The notes under the pieces: model-generated
The model's database searches: none
Seen by the model: only the letters and a program-made list of their open reading frames with translations
Told to the model about the DNA's origin: nothing
Source of the DNA: PALSA-555 sp963731625
GTDB taxonomy: Bacteria > Actinomycetota > Acidimicrobiia > IMCC26256 > PALSA-555
NCBI GenBank assembly: GCA_963731625.1
Contig: CAVSWH010000004.1
Location: 620,001-684,000, forward strand
Direction: 5' to 3'
Length of the DNA: 64,000 nucleotides
Shown: one piece after another, positions 25,944 through 33,820 of the stretch
Layout: each line of letters starts with the position of its first letter
Position numbering within the stretch: position 1 is the first letter of the stretch
Translations under genes and position numbers: made by a program

Positions 25944-26444
25944 TCAGGCGGTCGGGTCCCAGTCGGGCGTCGGCACGATCATCGTCGGCATGTCGGGCGG
26001 CGGGCCGAGGGCGACCGCGATCTTGGAGAACCCGAGGAAGAGCGCGACGCCGGCCGTCAGCTCGACGACCTGCGCCGGGCTGAAGTGCTCGAGCAACTCG
26101 TCGCGCTGCGCGTCGGTGAGTGCGTGTGGGTCGGCGAGCATCGTGTCGACGTAGCGCAGCACCGCCTTCTCCCGGGCGGTGAGCGCCGAGTCCTCGTAGC
26201 CGTCGGCGACGAGCGCCACCCGGTCCTCGGTCAGGCCTTCGTCCTTCGCGACCGCGAAGCGGATGTTTCGTCAATAGCCGCAGTCGGTGATGCGGGCGTT
26301 GCGCAGGCGGGCCAGCTCCTTCGCCGTGTGGTCGACGAGGCCGTGGCTCCAGAGCAGGCCGTAGAGGCGGTCGAAGGCGGCGAGGGCCTCGGGCTGGGTG
26401 CCGAGCACGTTGCCCTTGATGGGGTGCCGCGGTGCCGGGGTCAC
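25944..26444 (-). CDS. CMD/AhpD-like protein with in-frame TGA at the redox site: candidate selenoprotein
   Basis: Carboxymuconolactone-decarboxylase-family protein of 166 residues counting the recoded position. GTG26444 overlaps the upstream gene's stop (GTGA). The frame reads ELARLRNARITDCGY, then TGA (26271-26273), then RNIRFAVAKDEGL and a complete family C-terminus (ALFLGFSKIAVALGPPP). Both sides of the TGA are in one frame and both are family-like. The paralogue at 30094-30585 has DCAVC at the aligned place, so TGA sits exactly at the second Cys of CxxC. A SECIS-like hairpin begins 11 nt downstream (26244-26259). If recoded, it carries a CxxU redox motif for peroxide or disulfide chemistry. 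Alternatives are a nonsense mutation or base error of TGC; selenium-insertion genes are not in the window. Confidence 0.6.
26244..26259 (-). promoter_or_regulatory. Candidate bacterial SECIS hairpin
   Basis: In mRNA sense: stem CUUCGC, loop GGUC, stem GCGAAG, a perfect 6-bp stem starting 11 nt after the in-frame UGA at 26271-26273; the loop starts 18 nt after the UGA. Bacterial SECIS elements lie just after the UGA and have a small apical loop with G among its first bases. The E. coli fdhF minihelix likewise starts 11 nt after UGA and contains GGUC in its loop. There is no bulged U as in E. coli, but a G (26260) could be bulged with a further C-G pair. Hairpins are common in GC-rich DNA, so position and loop are the informative parts. 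Confidence 0.5.
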
Positions 26445-26960
26445 GGGAGCGGTCCGTCGGGGCTCGGCGCGGCGACGAGCGTGGGCGTCGACGGCCCGTC
26501 GACCGCGAGGACGAGTGCGGAAGCGGCAGAACCCGTCGAAGAGGGCCAGCGCCTCGCAGAGCGCGACGAGGCCGGCGAGCTCGAAGTGGTCGATGACCGC
26601 GTCGCGCAGCCCGTCGTCGACGCCGTGGGGGTCGAGGACGAACTGCTCGGCGAAGGCGAGCGCGGCGCGCTGGGCGTCGGTGAACTGGGGGTCGTCGGGC
26701 CAGCGGGGCAGCGCGGCGAGCTGCGCCTCGGGCAGGCCGGCGTCGCGGGCGGGGGCGTAGCGGACGGACTGCTCGGTGGCGCAGCCGAGGAGCTGCGCGA
26801 CGCGGACCCGGCACAGCTCCAGGACGACGGGGTCGAGCAGCCCACGCGTCCAGAACAGCGCGTAGAAGGCGCGGAACGCGTCGTAGAGGTCGGGACGGAG
26901 ACCGAAGACCCGGTCGAGGCCGGTCTCGCCCGGCGCGAGTTCGGGGAGCCAGGACATCAC
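26441..26960 (-). pseudogene. CMD/AhpD-like protein, single-base frameshift near 26519
   Basis: Carboxymuconolactone-decarboxylase-family gene. The frame from ATG26960 encodes a normal fold (LELCRVRVAQLLGCATEQSVRYA, later EALALFDGFCRF). After that the homologous continuation ALVLAVDGPSTPTL, ending at TGA 26441-26443, is in the frame shifted by one base. The join aligns perfectly with GFSKIAVALGPPPDMPT of the downstream paralogue, so one extra base near 26519 (in TTCCG, sense strand) splits the gene. Corrected length is about 172 aa. The redox region has CATE, without a second Cys. ATG overlaps the SDR stop. It may be a sequencing error rather than real decay. Confidence 0.75.
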
Positions 26961-27724
26961 AGCCCCATGAAGCTGCCGCCGTCGCAGACGAGGGTCTGCC
27001 CGGTGATGTAGCCGCCGTCGTCGCTGGCGAGGAACGCCGCGACCGCGCCGATGTCACGCTCGGCGTCCCCGACGCGTCCGAGCGCCGTGCGGGCCTCGAG
27101 GCGCTCGCGCAGGACGGGGTTGGCCGCGAACGCCGTGGTGAGGGCGGGCGTCTCGGCGACGGGCGCGACGCAGTTCACGGTCACGCCGTGTCGCCCCCAC
27201 TCGCGGGCGAGGCTCTTCGCGAGGGCCCGCTGGGCCGCCTTGACCGGCGAGTAGATGGGGAGGTTCACGCTGCCCTCGACGCCGGCGGGCGACGTGACGA
27301 GCAGCAGCCGGCCGCGCGTGCCCGCGGCCCGGAGGTGCGGCGCGGCGAAGCGCGCGCAGTAGTAGGAGCCCCACACGGCGGTGCGTGAGTTCGTCGTCCA
27401 GAGCGCGTCGTCCACGTCCTCGAGGCGGTGCGGTCGGCCGCCGTGGAACGCGTTGTGCACCATGATCTCGAGCCCGCCGTAGCGGGCCACGGTCTCGGTG
27501 ACGCAGCGCTGGAGGTCCTCGCCGCGCGTGACGTCGGTGACGATGCAGCAGGCCTCTCCGCCGCGGTCGCGGATCGCCGCCGCGGCGGGCTCGCCCGTCT
27601 CGGCGCGCCGGGCGGCGACCACGACGTTCGCGCCCCGCGTCGCGAGCGCGGCCGCGATCCCCTCCCCCACGCCCTGCCCGGCACCGGTCACGCAGGCGGT
27701 GCGGCCGGCCAGCGGCGCGGTCAC
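26957..27724 (-). CDS. Short-chain dehydrogenase/reductase (catalytic partner)
   Basis: Classical SDR of 255 aa, GTG start overlapping the stop of the upstream SDR (GTGA). TGAGQGVG at 13-20; the NNAG motif is altered to HNAF; the catalytic Tyr and Lys are kept (IYSPVKAA) with Ser in LVTSPAG; the C-terminus is the usual ITGQTLVCDGGSF. The order is degenerate SDR, this SDR, then two CMD proteins, all overlapping by 4 nt. This suggests it forms a heteromer with the non-catalytic SDR encoded just upstream. Confidence 0.87.
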   Translation of the reverse strand: MTAPLAGRTACVTGAGQGVGEGIAAALATRGANVVVAARRAETGEPAAAAIRDRGGEACCIVTDVTRGEDLQRCVTETVARYGGLEIMVHNAFHGGRPHRLEDVDDALWTTNSRTAVWGSYYCARFAAPHLRAAGTRGRLLLVTSPAGVEGSVNLPIYSPVKAAQRALAKSLAREWGRHGVTVNCVAPVAETPALTTAFAANPVLRERLEARTALGRVGDAERDIGAVAAFLASDDGGYITGQTLVCDGGSFMGL

Positions 27725-28467
27725 GGCGCCATCCAGACGCCGCCGTCCACGCCGATCGTGGCGCCAGTCACGAAGTGGGCGTCGTCACCGGCGAGGAAGA
27801 CGGCCACGGGCCCGAGGTCGTGCTCCGCGTCGCCCGGACCGCCGAGCGCGGCGGGCGCCAGCGACACGTCGACGCTGCGCACGCCGATGGGGACCTGCTC
27901 GGGCGCCGGGGCGAGGCAGTTCACCCGGATCCCGTCGGGTCCCCACTGTCGTGCCGCCGACTTGGCGAGCAGCCGCTGACCCTCGAGCGCGGCCGCGTAC
28001 GGCGCGAGGCCGGGCACACCCGACATCGCCACGGTCGGGGTCACGAACAGGATCTGGCCGCCCCGGCCGCGCATCTGCGCGAACGAGGCCTGCAGCACGG
28101 CCAACGCGGCGCGCATCGTGCCCTCCCAGACGGCGTCGAAGCGGTCGTCGTCGACGTCCTCGAAGGGCGTCGAGTCGAAGGCGACGGGCTCCATCGCGGC
28201 ATGCACGACGACCCGCACCGGGTCGCCGAGCTCGTCGGCCACCGTCGCGAACGCCGCGGCGACGCCGGCCGCATCACGGAGCACGCTGTCGACCGCCGTG
28301 GCGCGGGCGCCGCGAGCGTCGAGCTCGGCGGTGACCGCCGCGAGCCCACGCGTCGCGCCGACCAGCCCGACCGCGGCGCCTGCGGTGCCGAGGGCGAGCG
28401 CGAGACCGCGCCCGAGTGGCTGGTCGGCGCCGGTGACGACGGCGACCCGACCGGCGAGGGCGGGCAT
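27721..28467 (-). CDS. Degenerate short-chain dehydrogenase (lacks catalytic Lys)
   Basis: SDR fold of 248 aa from ATG28467. The dinucleotide motif is weakened (TGADQPLG, 12-19), NNAG is replaced by VHAAM, and the catalytic motif reads Tyr157-AAA-Leu161, so the essential Lys is lost; the rest of the fold (VTGATIGVDGG) is intact. Loss of catalytic residues with an intact fold and tight coupling to an active SDR recalls BbsC-BbsD, where an inactive SDR subunit pairs with an active one. A similar Lys-less SDR is at 30645-31319. It is divergent from a SnoaL-like gene with 22 nt between starts. Confidence 0.82.
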   Translation of the reverse strand: MPALAGRVAVVTGADQPLGRGLALALGTAGAAVGLVGATRGLAAVTAELDARGARATAVDSVLRDAAGVAAAFATVADELGDPVRVVVHAAMEPVAFDSTPFEDVDDDRFDAVWEGTMRAALAVLQASFAQMRGRGGQILFVTPTVAMSGVPGLAPYAAALEGQRLLAKSAARQWGPDGIRVNCLAPAPEQVPIGVRSVDVSLAPAALGGPGDAEHDLGPVAVFLAGDDAHFVTGATIGVDGGVWMAP

Positions 28468-28489
28468 CGCCGGACCGTAGCATCGGCCC

Positions 28490-28927
28490 ATGGACGCCGA
28501 TCGGGCCGGGCGCGCGCTGGCGGCACGCTGCTGCGACGCGATCGCGCGCGGGGACGTCGACGCGTGGGCGGCGTGCTGGCGAGGCGACGGCGAGTGGCAC
28601 CTGGCCGGCGAGGCGCCGGTCGTCGGCATCGACGCGATCACCCGGCGGTTCGCGACGCGCCGTGCCGAGTTCGAGCTGTGCGTGCCGGAGCTGCTCTTCG
28701 GCTGGATCGACGGGGACGGCGACGCGGCGGTCGGCCGCTGGTACGTCCGCGAGGTCCAGCGGACCAGGGCGGGCACCGGACAGGAGCTCGTCGGCTGGTA
28801 TGACGACCGGATCGTGCGCGACCGTGGCGAGTGGCGCTTCGCGCGGCGCCGCTTCTGGCTGCTCTACCGCGGGCCGCGGTCGGTGGCCGGCGAGGTACTC
28901 AGGCCACCGTCACCGGCATCGCCTTGA
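28490..28927 (+). CDS. SnoaL/NTF2-like protein
   Basis: 145-aa cone-fold (NTF2-like) protein. Recognisable elements are ALAARCCDAIARGDVDAWAACW at the N-terminal helix, then GIDAITRRFATRRAEFELCVPEL, GRWYVRE and EWRFARRRFWLLYRG at the last strand. The superfamily contains ketosteroid isomerase, dehydratases and polyketide cyclases; the catalytic Asp/Tyr pattern of ketosteroid isomerase is not evident. Its 3' end overlaps the convergent P450 gene by about 29 nt. Function unknown; another NTF2-like gene is at 40828-41286. Confidence 0.75.
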   Translation: MDADRAGRALAARCCDAIARGDVDAWAACWRGDGEWHLAGEAPVVGIDAITRRFATRRAEFELCVPELLFGWIDGDGDAAVGRWYVREVQRTRAGTGQELVGWYDDRIVRDRGEWRFARRRFWLLYRGPRSVAGEVLRPPSPASP

Positions 28928-30097
28928 TGCCGTTCAGGAAGTTCGACCGCAGCCGCTGAACCGGGCCGTCGGCGCGCAGCGTCGGGAAGCGCTCGAGGAG
29001 TGCGCCGAGCAGGAGACGCGACTCGAGACGCGCCAGGCCCGCCCCGAGGCAGAAGTGCGGGCCGCCCGCACCGAACGCCAGGTGCTCGTTCGGGCTGCGG
29101 GTGACGTCGAAGCGGTCCGGCGCGGCGAACACCGCAGGGTCACGGTTCGCGGACACGTACCAGATGGCCACCTTGTCACCCGCCCGGATCGGCTGGCCGC
29201 CGAGCGTCGCGTCCTCGCGGGCGGTGCGCCGGAAGTGCAGCACCGGGGTGACCCAGCGCAGCATCTCCTCGATCGCGCCCGGTAGCAGCGTGGGGTCGGC
29301 CGCGAGCCGGTCCCGCTCGTCGGGATGGTCAAAGAGGGCGAGCATCCCGCCGGTGATGAGGTTGCGGGTGGTCTCGCTGCCCGCGTTCATCAACAGCATG
29401 AAGAACAGGTCGACGTCGAGGGGGCTCAGGCCCTCACCGTCGACCTCGGCAGCGAGCAGCACGCTCAGCAGGTCGGTGCCGTCGCCGCCGGCGCGTGACG
29501 CGGCGAGGCGGTCGGCGTAGGCGAACATCTCGGCCATCGCGGCGCAGCGCGTCGGCGGTGGTCCCCCCGAGCTCGGGGTCGTCGAGGCTCATCATCTGCT
29601 CGGTCCAGGCGAACACCTGGTGGCGCTCCTCGTCGGGGACGCCGACGAGCTCGGCGATCACCTGCAGGGGCAGCTCCACCGCGACGTCCCGCACGAGGTC
29701 GAAGCGGCCCTGCACCGCAGCCCGGTCGAGGATCCGGTCGATGATCGCCACGACCCGCGGCTCGAGCGTGGCGACCTGACGGGGCGTGAACCCGCGGTTG
29801 ACGAGCTTGCGGAGCTGGGTGTGGCGCGGCGGGTCCTGGTTGAGCATCGAGCGCGCCGGCACCGCCGTCCCCGTCGTCGGGATCCTCGATCATCGTGTTG
29901 GGATGCGACCCGTACTGCAGAGGGTGGCGCGACACCTCGACGACGTGCTCGTAGTCGAAGACGCCCCAGTAGCCGGGGCCGTCCGGCTCGGGGTGGAAGC
30001 AGACCGGCGTGTCGGTGCGCAGCCGGCGGAACAGCTCGTGCGGCGGGCCGTCCGCGAAGAGGTCGAGGTCGAAGAGGTCGGCGGTGGCGGTGATCAC
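28899..30097 (-). pseudogene. Cytochrome P450, two single-base frameshifts (near 29869 and 29546)
   Basis: CYP125/CYP142-like P450 split over three frames. Frame 1 from GTG30097 encodes the N-terminus (DLFADGPPHELFRRLRTDTPVCFHP) to IEDPDDGDG; frame 2 continues VPARSMLNQDPPRHTQLR to GTTADALR; frame 3 continues AMAEMFAYADRL through the I-helix AGSETT, ExxR in EEMLRW, and the haem loop FGAGGPHFCLG to NGIKAMPVTVA. Each join needs removal of one base; corrected length about 398 aa, equal to the intact P450 at 43404. No residues are missing, so either recent decay or base-calling errors. GTG30097 overlaps the stop of the CMD gene upstream, and a coupled operon is likely. Confidence 0.82.
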
Positions 30098-30585
30098 ACG
30101 GAGGCGCGGGGTCGCACGGCGCACGCCTCGTCGAGGTCGAGCACCATCGTGAGCCGGCCGAAGGCGAGCCACTCACCGATGCAGATCGTGAGATCGAGGA
30201 TCTCCGGGTCGCTGAACTGGGTCCGCAGCCGCTCGAAGAACGCGTCGTCGAGCGAGCGGTGGTTCAGCGCGAACCGCTCGGCGTACTCGATGGCGAGGCG
30301 CTCCTGCTCGGAGTAGTCGCCCTCGTCGGGCGCCTCGACGTGCGCGTAGAGCTCCTCGTCGACGCCCTGCTCGGCGAGCGCCGGGATGCGCCAGCCGCGA
30401 CACACCGCGCAGTCGTTGACGTGCGCGATCCGCATCCGCGCCGCCTCGCGGACGCGCGCCGGCAGCGCGCTCTTCGAGTAGACGGCGTAGGAGAGCGCCT
30501 GGACGGCTTCGCCCATCTCGGGGCGCAGGCTCCAGACCTTCACGATCTCGGGCTGGTCGCCTTCGGGCAGGTCGAGTCGGGACAC
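30094..30585 (-). CDS. CMD/AhpD-like protein with CxxC
   Basis: Carboxymuconolactone-decarboxylase-family protein of 163 aa. The redox region reads REAARMRIAHVNDCAVCRGW, a full CxxC as in AhpD-type peroxidase partners; the C-terminal helices (DLTICIGEWLAFGRLTMVLDL) are typical. GTG30585 is preferred over ATG30603 because AGGAGA lies at the right distance before it. It is the intact paralogue that shows which residue the TGA replaces in the gene at 25944-26444. The stop overlaps the P450 start, and an SDR pair lies 59 nt upstream on the same strand, so SDR-SDR-CMD-P450 look like one unit. Confidence 0.86.
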   Translation of the reverse strand: MSRLDLPEGDQPEIVKVWSLRPEMGEAVQALSYAVYSKSALPARVREAARMRIAHVNDCAVCRGWRIPALAEQGVDEELYAHVEAPDEGDYSEQERLAIEYAERFALNHRSLDDAFFERLRTQFSDPEILDLTICIGEWLAFGRLTMVLDLDEACAVRPRASV

Positions 30586-30644
30586 GGCGCGTCTCCTGGT
30601 CATGCGCAGCGTACCCGGATGGGGGCTGGGACGGCAGGCCCGCC

Positions 30645-31319
30645 TCAGCGCACGTGGACGTCGAGTGACTGACCCGTAACGACCGACGCCAGGTCGGACG
30701 CAAGGAACACGACGGCGTCCGCCGCAGCATCGCCGTCCGCATCGCCGGCCACGTCGCTGGCGGGTCGCGGCACGATCGAGTTGACCCGGATGTTCGACGG
30801 GCCGAGCTCGCGCGCGAGGACCTGGGACGCGGTGAGGAGCGCGCCATACGAGGCGGCGGCTGCGCCGGCGCCGACGGTCGGCGCGCGCACCACGCCCGCG
30901 TTGACGAACACGATCGATCCGCCGTGCTCGGCTCGCATCGGGACGATCGCGGCGCGCGCGATCTGCAAGGAGGCGAAGAGGGTCGCGTCGAGTGCCTGGC
31001 GCCACGCCTCAAGGTCCGACTCGGCGAAGCGGGCGTTGCCGTCGGGGCCGCCCGCGTTGCTCACCAGGACATCGAGCTGGCCGAACGCGTCGAGCGCAAT
31101 CTGGACGAGGCGGTCGCCGCTGGTCTCGTCGGTGAACTCGCCCGAGACGGTGCGAACGGCGGCACCTCGCGACGCGACGTCGGCTTTGACGGTGTCGAGG
31201 ACGGTCTCGTCGGGGTCGGCGAGCACGAGGGCCGCGCCCTCGCGTGCCATGGCCCTCGCGACGGGTCGCCCGATCCCGGCAACGCCCGCGACGACGGCCA
31301 CGCGGCCGATCAGCAGCAT
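30645..31319 (-). CDS. Degenerate short-chain dehydrogenase (lacks Ser and Lys)
   Basis: SDR fold of 224 aa. ATG31319 overlaps the preceding SDR stop by one base. The cofactor motif is AGVAGIG (11-17, Thr lost), SNAG replaces NNAG, the serine position reads VNAG, and Tyr158 is followed by GALL, so the catalytic Lys is Leu162. C-terminal VTGQSLDV is kept. Fold intact but catalytic triad broken, beside a fully catalytic SDR: same design as 27721-28467 with 26957-27724. Likely a structural or regulatory subunit of a heteromeric dehydrogenase. Confidence 0.82.
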   Translation of the reverse strand: MLLIGRVAVVAGVAGIGRPVARAMAREGAALVLADPDETVLDTVKADVASRGAAVRTVSGEFTDETSGDRLVQIALDAFGQLDVLVSNAGGPDGNARFAESDLEAWRQALDATLFASLQIARAAIVPMRAEHGGSIVFVNAGVVRAPTVGAGAAAASYGALLTASQVLARELGPSNIRVNSIVPRPASDVAGDADGDAAADAVVFLASDLASVVTGQSLDVHVR

Positions 31320-32122
31320 CAGCTGAGCGTGCGGCCGCAGTTCACGTCGAGGCTCTGGCCGGTGACCCCGCGGGCGAGGTCGCTGGCGAAGAAGACCACG
31401 GTGCGGGCGATCTCCTCGGGGGTGGCGATGTGGGGCAGGGCGTTCTGCGCGGCGATCTCCGCCTCGACCGTGGCCGGCGACACGTGGCGCCGTTCGGCAT
31501 TCCACGCGAAGTACTCGTCGAGGACGGGCCCGGCGATGTGGCCGGGCGCGACGCAGTTGACGCGGATGTTGTCCGGGGCGAGCTCCTCGGCGAGGACCCG
31601 CGACGCGTCCGTCAGCGCGCGCTTCGACGCGGCGTAGCCGGCGAGGAGCGGGATCGGGTTCTTCACCGACAGCGTGCTGATCATCACCACGGCGCCACCC
31701 CGGCCACGCAGGTGCGGGAGGGCGGCCTGCGTGAGGGTCAGCGAGCCGAGGCAGTTGACGGCCATCGGGGCCCGCCATCGAGCCGGGTCGAACCCGTCGA
31801 AGGGCGCGTGCCAGTCCTCTTCGGTGAAGGCGTTGTTCACGAGCGCGTCGAGGCGTCCCAGCTGCGACGCCACGGTGTCCGCCAGGCGGCGGCACTGGTC
31901 GGGGTCGGTGACGTCGGTCGGGACCGCGCAGCTGCGGCGTCCGAGGTCCTCGATCTCCGCGGCGACACGCTCGAGCGGCGCGGCCCGGCGGGCGCCGAGC
32001 CCGACGTCGGCGCCGGCGCGGGCGAGCGCGAGCGCGATGGCACGTCCGAGCCCCGGGCCGACGCCGGAGACGATGGCCACCCGTCCGGCGAGCAGCTCGG
32101 CGGTGTCCCCGTCGGTTCCCAC
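31319..32122 (-). CDS. Short-chain dehydrogenase/reductase (catalytic partner)
   Basis: Classical SDR of 267 aa. GTG32122 is chosen for its strong AGGGGAGG ribosome site; the upstream frame crosses the divergent promoter. SGVGPGLG dinucleotide motif, NNAF, Ser in MISTLS, Tyr/Lys in GYAASKRAL, and C-terminal VTGQSLDVNCG are present. It overlaps the Lys-less SDR downstream by one base. Its promoter region (32123-32183) is shared with a FadD19-like ligase and contains a KstR-like palindrome. Confidence 0.88.
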   Translation of the reverse strand: MGTDGDTAELLAGRVAIVSGVGPGLGRAIALALARAGADVGLGARRAAPLERVAAEIEDLGRRSCAVPTDVTDPDQCRRLADTVASQLGRLDALVNNAFTEEDWHAPFDGFDPARWRAPMAVNCLGSLTLTQAALPHLRGRGGAVVMISTLSVKNPIPLLAGYAASKRALTDASRVLAEELAPDNIRVNCVAPGHIAGPVLDEYFAWNAERRHVSPATVEAEIAAQNALPHIATPEEIARTVVFFASDLARGVTGQSLDVNCGRTLS

Positions 32123-32158
32123 GCGCCTCCCCTGTCGTGACGCCTTGCCGGCCGGAAC

Positions 32159-32172
32159 GAGAACATGTTCTA
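32159..32172. promoter_or_regulatory. KstR-like operator in divergent promoter
   Basis: GAGAACATGTTCTA: seven of the eight fixed positions of TNNAACNNGTTNNA match (first T is G), and AGAACATGTTCT is a perfect 12-bp palindrome. It ends 12 nt before the ATG of the FadD19-like ligase (32184) and 37 nt upstream of the SDR start (32122, minus), so a bound repressor could block both. Confidence 0.6.
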
Positions 32173-32183
32173 CTGCGGCACCG

Positions 32184-33809
32184 ATGGAGTTCAACCTCGC
32201 CGACCTCTTCGAGATCGTCGTGGACCAGGTCCCCGACCGGCTGGCGCTGGTCGCCGGCCCGGCACGTCGGACCTACCGCGAGCTCGACGAGCGGGCGAAC
32301 CGGGTCGCCCACCACCTCGAGGCGGTCGGCGTCACGCCGGGGGATCACGTCGCCGTGCTGTCCTGGAACCGCGCCGAGTGGCTCGAGGCCGAGCTGGGCA
32401 TCTACAAGGCCCGCGCCGCCGTGGTGAACATCAACTACCGGTACGTGGCGAGCGAGCTCGCCTACCTCCTCGAGAACTCCGACTCGGTCGCGGTGCTCGC
32501 CGAGCGGTCGTTCGCGCCGATGCTCGTCGAGGCTCGCGAGGCGACGCCGGCGCTGCGTCACGTCGTGGTGATCGAGGACGGCGCCGACGAGCACGAGGCG
32601 GTGGCCGCGCTCGGCGCCGTCGACTACGACGCGGCGCTCGCAGCTGTGAGCCCGGCCCGGGACTTCGGGTCCCGCTCGGCCGACGATCCCTACCTTCTCT
32701 ATACGGGCGGCACGACGGGCTCGCCGAAGGGCGTGATGTGGCGGGCCGAGGACATCTTCTTCGCCGCCCTCGGCGGCGGTGGCTTCGCCCAGGAGCCGAT
32801 CACCACGCCAGAGCAGCTGGCCACCCGGGTGTCGGCCGAGCCGACGGTCGGCGTCGTGAACGCGCCGATGATGCACGGCGGCGGGCAGTGGGTGACGTTC
32901 ATCACCTTCTACGGTGGCAACACCTCGGTCCTCAACTGTGACCGGCACTACGACGGGGCCGCCGTGCTGCGGCTCGCCGAGCGGGAGCGCGCCGCGTCGA
33001 TCATGGTCGTCGGCGACGCGATGGCCCGTCCCCTGGCCGACGCGCTCGCCGCGCCCGGCGCGCACTACGACCTGTCGGCGCTGGCCGCGATCGGGTCGGG
33101 CGGTGCCATCCTCTCGAAGGCGGTGAAGGAGGAGCTGCGGGCACGCGTACCCGGCGTGCTCGTCACCGACTCGTTCGGCGCGTCGGAGACCGGCGCGGCC
33201 GGCACCGTGCTCGACTTCGACCGCCCCGCCGCGGGCCCGGCGTTCACGATCCGCGACTGGGTCACGGTCCTCGACGAGGACGGCGGCCGCGTCGAGCCCG
33301 GGTCGGGGACGGTGGGCCGCCTCGCCCGCCGGGGCCACATCCCGCTCGGCTACTACAAGGACGAGGAGAAGACCGCGGCGACGTTCGTCACCGACGCCGA
33401 CGGGGTCCGCTGGGTGGTGCCCGGCGACTCGGCGACGATCGAGGCCGACGGCACCCTGCACCTGCTCGGGCGCGGGTCAGTGTGCATCAACACGGGCGGG
33501 GAGAAGGTCTACCCCGAGGAGGTGGAGGCGGCGCTGAAGGCGCACCCGGACGTCTTCGACGCCGTGGTCGTCGGCGTGCCCGACGAGCGGCTGGTCGAGC
33601 GGATCGCGGCGATCGTCGCGCCCCGCGGCGACGCCCGTCCCACGCTCGAGACGCTGCAGGCCTTCTGTCGGACCACGCTCGCCGGGTACAAGGTCCCCCG
33701 CCAGCTCGAGCTCACCGACGACATCCCCCGCACCCCTGTCGGCAAGCCCGACTATCGGTGGGCGAAGCGCCTCGCCGAGCAGGCCGCCGCGCCCGTCCCG
33801 TCCCGTTGA
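32184..33809 (+). CDS. Acyl-CoA synthetase, FadD19-like
   Basis: AMP-forming ligase of 541 aa. P-loop YTGGTTGSPKG followed by MWRAED, NINYRYVASELAYLLENSD, GDAMARPLADAL, and lid GRGSVCINTGGEKVYPEE ending GKPDYRWAKR. Close paralogue of the ligase at 10542 (same MEFNLADLFE start), and both resemble mycobacterial FadD19 of sterol side-chain activation. ATG32184 follows a KstR-like operator by 12 nt. A second, different ligase gene begins 11 nt after its stop. It probably adds CoA to a branched carboxylate; the exact acid is unknown. Confidence 0.9.
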   Translation: MEFNLADLFEIVVDQVPDRLALVAGPARRTYRELDERANRVAHHLEAVGVTPGDHVAVLSWNRAEWLEAELGIYKARAAVVNINYRYVASELAYLLENSDSVAVLAERSFAPMLVEAREATPALRHVVVIEDGADEHEAVAALGAVDYDAALAAVSPARDFGSRSADDPYLLYTGGTTGSPKGVMWRAEDIFFAALGGGGFAQEPITTPEQLATRVSAEPTVGVVNAPMMHGGGQWVTFITFYGGNTSVLNCDRHYDGAAVLRLAERERAASIMVVGDAMARPLADALAAPGAHYDLSALAAIGSGGAILSKAVKEELRARVPGVLVTDSFGASETGAAGTVLDFDRPAAGPAFTIRDWVTVLDEDGGRVEPGSGTVGRLARRGHIPLGYYKDEEKTAATFVTDADGVRWVVPGDSATIEADGTLHLLGRGSVCINTGGEKVYPEEVEAALKAHPDVFDAVVVGVPDERLVERIAAIVAPRGDARPTLETLQAFCRTTLAGYKVPRQLELTDDIPRTPVGKPDYRWAKRLAEQAAAPVPSR

Positions 33810-33820
33810 CTGGAGTCCCT

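Noticed and set aside
26444..26960. Single two-domain CMD fusion protein spanning both genes
   Set aside because: The Arg-rich stretch between the domains is out-of-frame reading of the first gene's tail; the shifted frame restores a normal C-terminus and a GTGA overlap with a separate second gene.
23284..27057. Very long minus-strand open frame (over 1200 codons) antisense to several genes
   Set aside because: Arg/Pro/Ala-rich shadow of GC-rich coding DNA on the plus strand; no family motif, and the plus-strand genes have full domains. Only its overlap with the CMD genes is real coding, in a different frame.
29546..29869. Programmed ribosomal frameshifting in the P450 gene
   Set aside because: Two separate shifts without a slippery heptamer, stop codon or rare codon at the sites; error or mutation is simpler.
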